Source: an uncultured Burkholderiales bacterium
GTDB lineage: Bacteria; Pseudomonadota; Gammaproteobacteria; Burkholderiales; Burkholderiaceae_C
Assembly (NCBI GenBank): GCA_903933115.1
Contig: CAIZIT010000025.1
Span: forward strand, 1 to 61,449
Length of the DNA stretch: 61,449 nt
Reading direction: 5' to 3'
Every line of letters starts with the position of its first letter. Position 1 is the first letter of the stretch. Shown here piece by piece: positions 26,432 through 35,009 of this stretch. A program made the translations under genes and the position numbers. The notes under the pieces were generated by a model. It saw only the letters and a program-made list of their open reading frames with translations, did no database searches and had not been told where the DNA came from.

Positions 26432-28714
26432 TCAACCCTCAGGGTGCAAACTGCCTAACTTTTGAAACTTGCGCTTGCGCTGGTCTTCTTGAGAGGCGCG
26501 AGGATCTTCTACCCAAGGCATCACCGCCAATTCACTCAAAAAGGTCTCGTACTTTTTATAAAAAAACAAGCCGCGCTCTAAAGGAAAACCGCGCTCTAAA
26601 GGCAGCGGGTCTTCTTGGTCGGTGGTCTTGGGGCCTGGTGCACCCATGTCTTGACCCGGGTGTTGGTCCTTCAGGGCAGAACGCTCACGAGTGAAGGTCT
26701 GCTTTTTCAACTGAGCCCATGAGCGCTGGATCACCACACCGCCGAGCTCACGCTTCATCTCCCCCTCAAAGCTCAACTTGGGGATGCGCAAATCGTACAA
26801 CTGCGAAGCCCCATGCAAGAGGACCGCTTGCCCCACATCCAGGCGTGCCAAGCGCTCAACCGACAGCCTATACTCCTCGCGTTCGCGATGAGAAAAGGTC
26901 TGCGACTGCGACACGCTCACCCTGGGGTTCAAGTTCAACCCCAAGAAATTGAAACCCTTGGCTCGAGTGCTTTGCTCAGACACTTGGGTCTCCAAAACCC
27001 GGTGGCGGCCAATCATCTCCGCCCACGCTTTGGTGGTGTGGGGGTCCGAGGGCTTGAAGAGCAATTTGTTGTACGTGTTGCCCAAAATCGTGCTCAAAAA
27101 GGACGGGCCCAACTCCTCAACGCTCGCGTGCTCTTGAAAGCCCACACCCAGCGCGATGTGCGCGCTGCGCGCTTGCTGAAAAGGGGTGGCCAAGGCGCTC
27201 GCATTGCCGTAACTCGCCACCTCATCGAGCCAGATCAAAAAAGGCGGGTCGGGACGCGAGGCTTTGGGGAGTTCTTGCAACTTGGCAATGGCTGAGCGCA
27301 AATCGCCAAGCAGCATTTTTCCAAAATTTTGAGCCGACAAATGCTGCCCCATCGTGGGCAAGGCGCAATAAATCAACTGCCCCTCTTTCATCCCCTCATA
27401 GAGATTCACCTCCGAATGGTAAGTATGGGTCACCTCTCCGCAACTGCCCGAACCGTAGACAAACAAACGACCCGCCACGCCACCAAAGAGCTCTCTCAAT
27501 TTGCGCGTGTCGATTTGCATTTTTCCGCTCAAAGGATGCGCACTTCGACAAGACTCCAAGAACAACTTAAAAGACGCAATGCAAGGCTCATGGCGAGATC
27601 GTGTAAGGTGCATACGAGCATTGATCATTTGATCCAACTCCAAAAGCGCTTTGGGGTGCGTGAGCAAAATGGCCAAATCCATGCAGTTGTAGGACAGGCC
27701 CAACCATTGAATGGCCCCCAGTAAACACATGAGGCCTTGATTGGCCGCTTGTTTGTAGTAATCCGAGCCGGCGTTGTTTTGCGTGCTGGCGATGGTGGAT
27801 AAAATTCGCGAGGCCACTTGATCGGGCGTGCCGTGAGCGATGAAGTTGTAGGTATTGGACAGACTTGAATCGGAAGGGTGAATGATGCGCACATCCCCCT
27901 CACGTCCAAGCCACTTGGCCAGATGAAAAAACATCTCCATGTTCTCCGGATCGAGCTTGCCGTCGACCCACAACACACCTCCTCCCTTGGACATTTGTTG
28001 CGCCATCAGTAAGGTCGAGGACACGGTCTTGCCCACACCGGTCATGCCTGCGGCCATGAAATGCCGACTCAAATGTTGCGCTGACAAGTGAATGGGCAGA
28101 CCTTTGTCCACCGTGTAGCCCATGAGATAAGCACGTGAACGCTTGGTCTCACCCATCCCATGGGGAGATGGATCGCTTTGAAGACCGAGCTCAGAGGGCA
28201 ACACGTTGGGCCACTGCAATGAAGCGAGTGCATGTTGGCTCGCTCGACGAGCACCCCATGCACTGAGGGACAAGGACAATGCTTGAATCATCCACCCTTC
28301 ACCAAGCCCACCAAGCCCACCAAGCCCAGCGAGCCCTGCAGCTCCACTCAAACCGAGCCCCAAGCCCATCACCGCCAACGCCCTCAAGCTTTGGGGGTCT
28401 GAGGGATAACGCTGGAGCAGTTGGGCCAAGCCTTCCTCTCGCAGCCATTTGAGGGTCTGAGGCGCGCTGTCTTGGTGAGGGTGCTTTGGATTCATGACAA
28501 GACTCCATGTGGAGAGGATCAACACAACGGTGAAGTACATCGGTCCTTGCGAGACCCAAGCTGAGAAGAAAGTGGGTTTCAAGGTGTTGGCTCTCTCGCC
28601 AACGGCTGCACCAAACACCATGAGAGGCCTAGCCACGACAAGGCAAAAGACCAAGTGAAAGATCGCACGAGCGTTGGTGTGGAAAAAACATCTTGAACCA
28701 TCCTCTGGATTCAC
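26432..28714 (-). CDS. TraD/VirD4-like coupling ATPase, orphan
   Basis: A 760-residue ATPase. Start by GTG at 28714 is tentative; an ATG at 28621 would remove part of the first hydrophobic segment. N-terminal hydrophobic segments are at about 17-37 and 57-73, with a Gly/Leu-rich stretch at 115-140. Walker A is Gly223-Met-Thr-Gly-Val-Gly-Lys-Thr230 and Walker B is FLIWLDE at 492-498. This is the layout of type IV secretion coupling proteins of the TraD/TraG kind, which feed DNA or protein into a conjugation channel. No relaxase, pilus or channel genes adjoin it. The C-terminal 100 residues are charged and low in complexity. Confidence 0.85.
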   Translation of the reverse strand: MNPEDGSRCFFHTNARAIFHLVFCLVVARPLMVFGAAVGERANTLKPTFFSAWVSQGPMYFTVVLILSTWSLVMNPKHPHQDSAPQTLKWLREEGLAQLLQRYPSDPQSLRALAVMGLGLGLSGAAGLAGLGGLGGLGEGWMIQALSLSLSAWGARRASQHALASLQWPNVLPSELGLQSDPSPHGMGETKRSRAYLMGYTVDKGLPIHLSAQHLSRHFMAAGMTGVGKTVSSTLLMAQQMSKGGGVLWVDGKLDPENMEMFFHLAKWLGREGDVRIIHPSDSSLSNTYNFIAHGTPDQVASRILSTIASTQNNAGSDYYKQAANQGLMCLLGAIQWLGLSYNCMDLAILLTHPKALLELDQMINARMHLTRSRHEPCIASFKLFLESCRSAHPLSGKMQIDTRKLRELFGGVAGRLFVYGSGSCGEVTHTYHSEVNLYEGMKEGQLIYCALPTMGQHLSAQNFGKMLLGDLRSAIAKLQELPKASRPDPPFLIWLDEVASYGNASALATPFQQARSAHIALGVGFQEHASVEELGPSFLSTILGNTYNKLLFKPSDPHTTKAWAEMIGRHRVLETQVSEQSTRAKGFNFLGLNLNPRVSVSQSQTFSHREREEYRLSVERLARLDVGQAVLLHGASQLYDLRIPKLSFEGEMKRELGGVVIQRSWAQLKKQTFTRERSALKDQHPGQDMGAPGPKTTDQEDPLPLERGFPLERGLFFYKKYETFLSELAVMPWVEDPRASQEDQRKRKFQKLGSLHPEG

Positions 28715-29186
28715 TCGCCCAGAAATTTTTCAGCGTAAAGGGATGACCTCCATCGTCTTGACGCCATGATCTCGTTGACTCTTTGACTCTCCGCTCTAAC
28801 GCCTTATGGATCCTCGATCCTAAGCCTCAAGACCACAAGCTTGAAGACTAAAAAACAGGCTTTTAAGGGGGCTTTCAAAGTCAAGAGGCATTGGAGCGCG
28901 CACAGGCCAATGGCGCCCTAAAAAAAGACGCCATCAGAACTGGATCACTTCTATCCGGGTTGATCGAGCTGTATGGAGCTGTATGGATTTACTTGGGGTT
29001 GTTTCAAGTCGCATGAAGACCTACCTTGCCAGGCCCAAATCTTCAAAGTCAGCAATCTCCTCTCCCCCCCCAACATACAGACTCTTGACTCCTGGCTCCT
29101 GGCTCCTGGCTTCTGGGTACAGCTGCCATGGATGTTTTAGAATCCACAAGGTTCTTAGACCTTGACCCCTTCGCCCCAACAACACC
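28715..29186. other. Gene-free spacer with short repeats
   Basis: No convincing gene was found in these 472 bases. Two tandem copies of GAGCTGTATG start at 28967. Near 29090 there is a run of CTCCTGG-type units. The stretch separates the coupling ATPase from the thioesterase gene and presumably holds both of their promoters, though none stands out. Confidence 0.6.
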
Positions 29187-29621
29187 ATGAAACGCAAAAC
29201 CATTCAATACGACTACACCATCAGTTTTGGCGACTGCGACCCTGCGGGCATCGTCTTTTATCCCAATTACTCGCGGTGGATGGACGCCTCTTCCGTGCAC
29301 TTCTTTAAAAGTTGTGGCTTACCGCACTGGCGCGAGATGCAAAAGGTCAATGGCATTTTAGGCACCCCATTGCTGGAAATTCACACCAAATTCAATCAAC
29401 CCGCCACCTACGGCCAAACCCTTCAGATCTACACCAGCGTGTCGGAGTGGAGAGCCAAGGTGTTCATCCACAAGCACATTGTGATGCGAGGAGAGGATTT
29501 GATTTGTGAGGGGGAGGAGACCCGGGTGTTTTGTGTTCAACACCCAGAGGATCCCAACAAAATCAAAGCCATTGAGATTCCCAAAGAGTTCAGGCAACTC
29601 TGTGAGTTCGAGGCCGAATAA
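29187..29621 (+). CDS. Hotdog-fold acyl-CoA thioesterase, 4-hydroxybenzoyl-CoA thioesterase type
   Basis: A 144-residue single hotdog domain, normal for YbgC/4HBT-type enzymes. The active-site segment FGDCDPAGIVFYPNYSRWMD carries the catalytic Asp and the PAGIVFYPNY helix start typical of 4-hydroxybenzoyl-CoA thioesterase. It hydrolyses acyl- or aroyl-CoA to free acid and CoA. It stands alone between the coupling ATPase and the Spy-like gene. The link to the aromatic genes at 41-56 kb is only thematic. Confidence 0.92.
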   Translation: MKRKTIQYDYTISFGDCDPAGIVFYPNYSRWMDASSVHFFKSCGLPHWREMQKVNGILGTPLLEIHTKFNQPATYGQTLQIYTSVSEWRAKVFIHKHIVMRGEDLICEGEETRVFCVQHPEDPNKIKAIEIPKEFRQLCEFEAE

Positions 29622-29677
29622 AGAAAAGTGCCTCTCAAGTGAACTGCTCCCCAAGCGAAAAGAACTCGCTGCTGGGC

Positions 29678-29710
29678 AAAAAAAGGGGTGTCTTCGTCAA
29701 AAGACACCCC
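29678..29710 (-). terminator. Rho-independent terminator of the Spy-like gene
   Basis: A perfect 10-bp stem (GGGGTGTCTT with AAGACACCCC, six-base loop) is followed on the minus strand by seven T. It lies about 50 bases after the Spy-like stop codon. Confidence 0.9.
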
Positions 29711-29761
29711 CGTATGGCTCACCACCCCAACGTCTGTGCGCGCAGTGAGGCGCTCGAGCTT

Positions 29762-30376
29762 TTAGCCGGGTTGATGCATCGCTCTTGCAAAACGTCTCAT
29801 CTGTGTGTGATGCTTCCATGAGACTTGGTCAAAGGTCTTTTGTTGCTGAGGGCTCAGTTGAGCGTAAAACGTCTTCAACGCCTCCAAGTGGTCACGCATT
29901 TGTGCCAGTTTTTGATCATGACGGGCGATGTGGAGGTCGAGCATTTTTTGGGCTCTGAGCGGTGCAGCCATCTGAGCCCACTCTTTCATCTGGGCGCGCT
30001 CCGCCATTGGAGCGGGTGGGGACTGGGGCCTCACCGACTGAACAAAGCTCTCCCAAAGGGGCTCCTGAGCGGCAGTCAAATTCAGTTGCTTTTTCAAATC
30101 AGCAAGGTTTTTCTCAAACCACTGCACGCGCCTTTCATGCATCTTTTGAAACTCAGCAGCATTGGGCGCTCCCCCCATGGGGCCCACAGCTTGACGGGCA
30201 TGCATGGACTCCATGGCGGAGACCATGGGCATGGAAGAGCTCGCTGGTGCGTCCGGTGGAGATGACGTTTGGGCCATCAATGTGAAAGAAAGCGTGGCCC
30301 CAAGGAGCGCGGCGCAAAGGGGCTTGTGAGAGCCGGCGAATTTTTGCGACAGTTGGTTTAAAACTTCTTTTTTCAT
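29762..30376 (-). CDS. Spy/CpxP-like periplasmic chaperone (LTXXQ family)
   Basis: A 204-residue exported protein. The ATG at 30376 follows an AAAGGG site; the frame runs 54 bases further up. A leader (LCAALLGATLSFTLMAQ) is followed by a Pro/Ser-rich linker and a helical part rich in Met, Gln and Lys with two LTxxQ-like motifs (NLTAAQEPLWESF and QLSPQQQKTFDQ). Spy-type proteins cradle unfolded periplasmic proteins and are often induced by envelope or metal stress. It is monocistronic, with its own terminator at 29678. Confidence 0.85.
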   Translation of the reverse strand: MKKEVLNQLSQKFAGSHKPLCAALLGATLSFTLMAQTSSPPDAPASSSMPMVSAMESMHARQAVGPMGGAPNAAEFQKMHERRVQWFEKNLADLKKQLNLTAAQEPLWESFVQSVRPQSPPAPMAERAQMKEWAQMAAPLRAQKMLDLHIARHDQKLAQMRDHLEALKTFYAQLSPQQQKTFDQVSWKHHTQMRRFARAMHQPG

Positions 30377-30786
30377 CTTCAACCCTTTCAAGGTTAGAAC
30401 ATTCAACACCCGATAATCGGTCTCATCCAACAGTAAGGCCCCAAAGTAAGGCCTGTGTATGCTTTAGGCATATTAATGTAAAGCTTCCCAAAGACCTCAT
30501 TTCTCGAACTGGCGAATCACTCCTTTTACAAGAGAGGTCTTGAACTGAGTGAGACTTTAACGAACCGCTCACCGCTTGGACCTAGTTATAACCCTTGCTT
30601 TTCGGCGCTTTTTTAGACGCACTTTCCCTCTAAAATGAATTGAAAGATTCATCCCCCTATCCTCCTCATCACCTGACAGGGGGTGGTCATCGAGGGATAT
30701 GTTCTTCAGAGGTCACCCCTGATAGAACACCTATCTATCTATCCATACAGACGGCTTTATCAGCCCTTCACCTCTGCGAGTCGACC
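30377..30786. other. Divergent spacer between the Spy-like and amidohydrolase genes
   Basis: No gene was found. On the minus strand a possible promoter TTTACA-N17-TACACA near 30441-30475 could serve the Spy-like gene. A 7-bp inverted pair AGACCTC and GAGGTCT lies at 30492 and 30534. Three CTAT steps are at about 30730-30745. None of these is strong evidence for a named regulator. Confidence 0.4.
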
Positions 30787-32142
30787 ATGTCAAAAACACT
30801 CATCCAAAACGCCACCATCGTGACCATGGACCCGGAACTGGGGGTCTTGCCTCATGCAGACCTGCTCTTTGAGGGCGAGATCATTTCAAAAATTGGACAA
30901 CACTTGAACGCCGGTGGGGCCGATCGAGTGATCGATGCCAGCGGCAAAATCTTGATCCCCGGACTGGTCAATGCCCATATGCACACTTGGCAAACAGCGC
31001 TACGGGGGGTCACCAGCAACTGGACGATTTTGGAGTATTTCGCCAACATGCATGCGGGTCTAGCGACCAATTTTCAACCCGATGACATCTACATCGCCAC
31101 CCTCATGGGCGCGCTCAATCAGATCAATTGCGGCACGACCACACTCGGCGACTGGTGCCACAACAACCCCACACCCGCCCACACGGACCGAGCCATTGAT
31201 GGCTTAGAAGATGCCAACATTCGCGCTGTTTTCTTTCACGGCTCTCCCAAGCCCGATCCCAAGCCTGGTCAAAAACACTTCAGCGAAATCCCTCACCCCC
31301 GCTCCGAGGTTGAGCGACTCTTAAAGACACGGTTCAAATCCCCTGGACTGCTCAGTTTGGGTCTGGCCATCTTGGGCCCCCATTACTCCACCTACGAGGT
31401 GGCCGTGCATGACTTTGAGTTGGCGCGAGAGTTCAATTTGATTGCAAGCATGCACTGCGCAGGAGCGGCTGCCAAAACGCCAGATGGTTGGGAGAGACTG
31501 GTCAAGGCAGGTTTGATGGGTGCGAACAACAACATCGTGCACGGCAACAATTTGAGCGATGCCCAATTGAAGATGATGATCGAACTTGGGGTCACTTTCT
31601 CATTGACCCCTGAGACCGAGATGACCCAAGGCCATGGCATGGCCATCACAGGCAGATTGCTTGAACTCGGTGCGGCGCCTTCCCTTGGTGTGGACTTGGA
31701 GTCCAGCATCTCGGGTGACATGTTCAGCGTGGCTCGCTTTGCACTGGGCACACAAAGGGCTTTGGACAACGCACGCTCCAAGGAGACGCAACAAAAATTA
31801 CCCGACACCTCCACCATCTACTGCCAACAGGCCTTGGAGTGGATCACGATCAAAGGGGCTCAAGCGCTGAATTTGGATCACCAAATTGGCAGCTTGAAAG
31901 TGGGCAAACAAGCCGATCTGGTCTTGATCAGCGCAGAAGACTTGAACATGTCCCCTGTTCACGACCCCATCAGTTCTGTGGTCATGCAAACCAGCTTGGC
32001 CAACATCGACACGGTCATCATTGCAGGCCAAATTCGAAAAGAACAGGGTCGCTTGATTCACCCTCATTTGAAAGAGCTCAAAGCGCAGTTGGCTCAATCG
32101 GGTCAACGATTGATGAAAGAGTTGAAGAGCCACGCGCACTGA
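30787..32142 (+). CDS. ATZ/TRZ-type metal-dependent amidohydrolase
   Basis: A 451-residue member of the cytosine/guanine deaminase and triazine hydrolase group. The start at 30787 gives the usual small beta-sandwich opening (LIQNATIVTMDPELG); a frame extends further upstream without a likely start. Metal ligands are visible: His64 and His66 in NAHMHTWQ, a His in MHCAGA, a His in HGNN and an Asp in LGVDLESS. It hydrolyses C-N or C-Cl bonds on heterocycles or related amides. It stands alone; the substrate cannot be told from sequence. Confidence 0.92.
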   Translation: MSKTLIQNATIVTMDPELGVLPHADLLFEGEIISKIGQHLNAGGADRVIDASGKILIPGLVNAHMHTWQTALRGVTSNWTILEYFANMHAGLATNFQPDDIYIATLMGALNQINCGTTTLGDWCHNNPTPAHTDRAIDGLEDANIRAVFFHGSPKPDPKPGQKHFSEIPHPRSEVERLLKTRFKSPGLLSLGLAILGPHYSTYEVAVHDFELAREFNLIASMHCAGAAAKTPDGWERLVKAGLMGANNNIVHGNNLSDAQLKMMIELGVTFSLTPETEMTQGHGMAITGRLLELGAAPSLGVDLESSISGDMFSVARFALGTQRALDNARSKETQQKLPDTSTIYCQQALEWITIKGAQALNLDHQIGSLKVGKQADLVLISAEDLNMSPVHDPISSVVMQTSLANIDTVIIAGQIRKEQGRLIHPHLKELKAQLAQSGQRLMKELKSHAH

Positions 32143-32234
32143 AAGCCCAGGAATTCTCTTTGTTCAGTCCCTCAGTTTGCACTCTATTGGTGCATTTCGG
32201 CATGAGCATGATCTGTCATGCTTCTTGCTAGTTG

Positions 32235-32693
32235 ATGATGAATAACAATTCAATCGATGGAGTCCAAGTGAACCGAGTGCCGAGTCAAGCCAGTCCTGTG
32301 AGCATCATTGAGGCCATGTACGCCATCGATTCGATGGGCAGAGGGGCTGAGTTGAAGCGCTTGCTGGAGCTTGAGTTGCCCCTTTTAGAGCAAAAACTCA
32401 AAGACGATCACCCTGCAGCCCAGGTCACTTTGGCTCAACAAATGCTCAAATGGGGCCCGGACTACATCTTGAAACTTCAACCCCTTGGACTCGGTACACA
32501 AGAGCACATTGAGGTGGCGTTGAATGTCAGCTCCTCGTCTTTCATGGTTCAATTTGAGGGCAAGCACTTCAGCTTGATCACGGCCAAGAGCATTTGCAAT
32601 TTGATCTACCAACTCTTGAGCCAAGAAGAGAGCCCCTACCCAGAAAACCCCAAAAGAGCGGGTGATTTCTTTCAACAAGATCAAGTTTCATGA
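32235..32693 (+). CDS. Hypothetical protein, unknown family
   Basis: A 152-residue soluble protein I do not recognise; the start could be the ATG at 32235 or 32238. It has no leader or membrane segment. The N-terminal third is helical with a charged Leu-rich stretch (LKRLLELELPLLEQKLKDD), then a region with alternating hydrophobics (VALNVSSSSFMVQFEGKHFSLITAKSICNLIYQLL) suggesting a beta-helix unit. It lies 71 bases before the cytochrome-porin gene on the same strand and might belong to that transcript. Confidence 0.65.
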   Translation: MMNNNSIDGVQVNRVPSQASPVSIIEAMYAIDSMGRGAELKRLLELELPLLEQKLKDDHPAAQVTLAQQMLKWGPDYILKLQPLGLGTQEHIEVALNVSSSSFMVQFEGKHFSLITAKSICNLIYQLLSQEESPYPENPKRAGDFFQQDQVS

Positions 32694-32764
32694 TCTAAAT
32701 CAACTTGGCGTGATGCTCGAAGTGTCCTAATGAATGCACATGCATTTTTTAGGGAGTCCGCATC

Positions 32765-34123
32765 ATGCCCAACGCCTCTCAGACCTCACCTTGGCGCATC
32801 CCCACTCGGTGGGCTGGGGGACTGGCACTCACAGCCCTGAGCCTCCTGACTTGGCATCAAGATGTGATGGCCCTGCCTGCCTTTGCCAGGCAAACCGGAC
32901 AAAGTTGCGTGGCGTGTCATGCTGGAGGGCAGTTTCCTGAGCTCACGCCCTATGGTCGAATGTTCAAACTAACAGGCTACACCCTTGGAGAGCATGCCAA
33001 CCCCTTGTCGGTGATGGCTGCAGCCAGTGTGAGCCGACTCGCCAACCCCGACGGGATCAATGCCAGCTTGAACGCCAACGCCAGTGGCGCCGCCTTGCAA
33101 CTGCCCCTCTTGAACAACACCCTGAAGTTGGACCAGGTCAGTGTTTTTCTCGCCGGCAAGATCACCGACAACATCGGCGCCTTTACCCAAATCAGTCACG
33201 ACCCTTACGCCAACCCCAACGCAAGTGGCGAGTACCGCTTGGGCCATAGTGGCGTTGACAATGTGGATCTGCGATTTGCAGATCATTTTCTGAGCCCCCA
33301 AGGAGACTTCCTATGGGGCGTGAGCGTGAACAACAACCCTTCTGTGTCCGACCCCTGGAACACGGCTTGGGCATGGTCTCAATATGTTCCCTCCTCAGGC
33401 GGCCCCGGAGCCAACACGTATTTGGATGCCCATGCCCCCTACCCCAACAGCGCTCTGCCAGGGGATCATTACGCGGGAATCAATGTCTACATGTATATCC
33501 ATCAAAGCGTCTACGCCGAATGGGGCATGTACCGCTCACCGGCAGGCCGATTGCATTTTTTAAATACAGGTTATGAGCCCACCAACTCGATCTTAAAGTC
33601 CAGCAACAACCCTTATTGGCGCTTTGCTTACACCAAAGAATGGGGGGCCCACAACCTCATGCTGGGCACCATGGGGGTCTTGGCGCACCCCTTTGACAGC
33701 AACTTTGGAGTCTCCACGTCGGACGCTCAAAGCTATCAACTCGTTCGAAGCCAGGGCTTGGATGCGCAGTATCAGTATTTGCTGGATCCTCATGCACTCA
33801 CCATCCAATGGAGCAACCAACAGCAACGCCTCAGTCCTTCTGCAGCGGACGCCCTCTCCAATGGGACACCTTTGAGCGCCACGGGCATCATGCGGGCCAA
33901 GGCAAGCTATGTGTTCAATGCCCGCTACGGCTTGAGCGCATCAACCTTCAGCCAAAGTGGGGACTTCTCTAGCAACACACAGGGCAACACCTTGGAGTTG
34001 TTCTTCATGCCCATCCAAAATCTTCGCCTGGGTCTGCAACTCACCACTTACAACCGCTTGGCCAACATCGACAAGCCCAGCGACGCCAACACCGTGAACT
34101 TTTATGCATGGTCAGCCTTTTGA
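32765..34123 (+). CDS. Fused monohaem cytochrome c and predicted outer-membrane beta-barrel (Cyc2-like architecture)
   Basis: A 452-residue exported protein. A leader to about residue 36 is followed by LPAFARQTGQ and one haem motif, Cys48-Val-Ala-Cys-His52, then PELTPYGRMFKLTGYTLG. The remaining 370 residues alternate polar and hydrophobic, are rich in Asn, Ser, Tyr and Gly and end in Ala-Phe, the aromatic end of outer-membrane barrels. One haem domain plus a barrel of this size is the layout of Cyc2-type fused cytochrome-porins, which pass electrons across the outer membrane during Fe(II) oxidation. Fold and haem are well supported; iron oxidation is inference. A dihaem lipoprotein gene follows 20 bases on. 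Confidence 0.78.
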   Translation: MPNASQTSPWRIPTRWAGGLALTALSLLTWHQDVMALPAFARQTGQSCVACHAGGQFPELTPYGRMFKLTGYTLGEHANPLSVMAAASVSRLANPDGINASLNANASGAALQLPLLNNTLKLDQVSVFLAGKITDNIGAFTQISHDPYANPNASGEYRLGHSGVDNVDLRFADHFLSPQGDFLWGVSVNNNPSVSDPWNTAWAWSQYVPSSGGPGANTYLDAHAPYPNSALPGDHYAGINVYMYIHQSVYAEWGMYRSPAGRLHFLNTGYEPTNSILKSSNNPYWRFAYTKEWGAHNLMLGTMGVLAHPFDSNFGVSTSDAQSYQLVRSQGLDAQYQYLLDPHALTIQWSNQQQRLSPSAADALSNGTPLSATGIMRAKASYVFNARYGLSASTFSQSGDFSSNTQGNTLELFFMPIQNLRLGLQLTTYNRLANIDKPSDANTVNFYAWSAF

Positions 34124-34143
34124 ACATGGAGCCCGTAACGCTT

Positions 34144-34800
34144 ATGAAAAACACCCTCCGCCCCTGGACTGCACTTGCAGCTTTTGTGTTCGCGCTCAGC
34201 GCTTGCAGCAACCTCGAACGCTCGCGAGACATGGGCAACCCCAACATCAGTGGCACCACCATGGCCCAACAAGTTTGTGCCAATTGCCACGGCCAAGATG
34301 GCAACTCCAAGTCCCCCAAATTCCCCAAACTCGCAGCCCAGCAAAAGGACTACTTGATCAAACAATTGAGCAACTTTAAAGGCCATGAGCGCAGCGACCC
34401 CCTGGCCCCAGAGCTCATGTGGGGCATGAGCAGGCATTTGAGCACTTCACAAATCGAGGAGCTCTCCGAGTACTTCAGCCGTCAAAGCTTTGTCTCTCCA
34501 AGCACGCCGTTTTCTGCGTCTTTGAGTGAGGGGCAACTCATCTACGAAGAGGGCATACCCACTCAATTCGCACCGCCTTGCATGAGTTGTCACGGCAAGG
34601 ATGCCCAAGGCATGGGCGTCTTTCCACGCCTTCAAGGCCAGCACCAAGACTACTTGATGAAGCAGTTGCTGGTGTTCTCAGAAACCGACCTCAGACCCAA
34701 CACCCCCATGACACAAGTCACCCATCAATTGAGTCGCGAGCAAATGAAGTCGGTGGCCCATTATTTGTCCTCCATGCCCATTGCAGCCCAGGGGCGATAG
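34144..34800 (+). CDS. Dihaem cytochrome c lipoprotein (c4-like)
   Basis: A 218-residue protein from the ATG at 34144. The leader ends in Leu-Ser-Ala-Cys21, a lipobox, so it is membrane-anchored. Two class I cytochrome domains follow: CANCH at 45-49 with GQDGNSKSPKFPKLAAQ, and CMSCH at 146-150 with GKDAQGMGVFPRLQGQ, each with a DYLxKQL helix as in cytochrome c4. It could carry electrons in the periplasm between the upstream outer-membrane cytochrome and inner-membrane oxidases or photosystems. Operon membership is supported by the 20-base gap. Confidence 0.92.
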   Translation: MKNTLRPWTALAAFVFALSACSNLERSRDMGNPNISGTTMAQQVCANCHGQDGNSKSPKFPKLAAQQKDYLIKQLSNFKGHERSDPLAPELMWGMSRHLSTSQIEELSEYFSRQSFVSPSTPFSASLSEGQLIYEEGIPTQFAPPCMSCHGKDAQGMGVFPRLQGQHQDYLMKQLLVFSETDLRPNTPMTQVTHQLSREQMKSVAHYLSSMPIAAQGR

Positions 34801-34832
34801 CGTTCGGGGTGGATGGAGAACCGGTCGGCACT

Positions 34833-34880
34833 GATATCGATACAGATATCGATACAAACATCGATGCAAACATCGATGCA
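34833..34880. repeat. Four tandem 12-nt units centred on ATCGAT
   Basis: Two copies of GATATCGATACA are followed by two of AACATCGATGCA, each with a central ATCGAT palindrome in 12-base phase. The array begins 32 bases after the cytochrome stop, in the spacer before the convergent monooxygenase gene. It may be a simple expansion or a protein-binding array; no function is shown. Confidence 0.85.
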
Positions 34881-35009
34881 AAGAGATGCCGATGTACGGA
34901 GATCTCCTTGTCAGGTGAAAATAGCCAGGCAAAAATAGCCAAGCGATGTGAGCCTATTGGGACGACAAAGAGGAGACAAACATTGGGCGCATCGTGTAGC
35001 GCACTGCAC

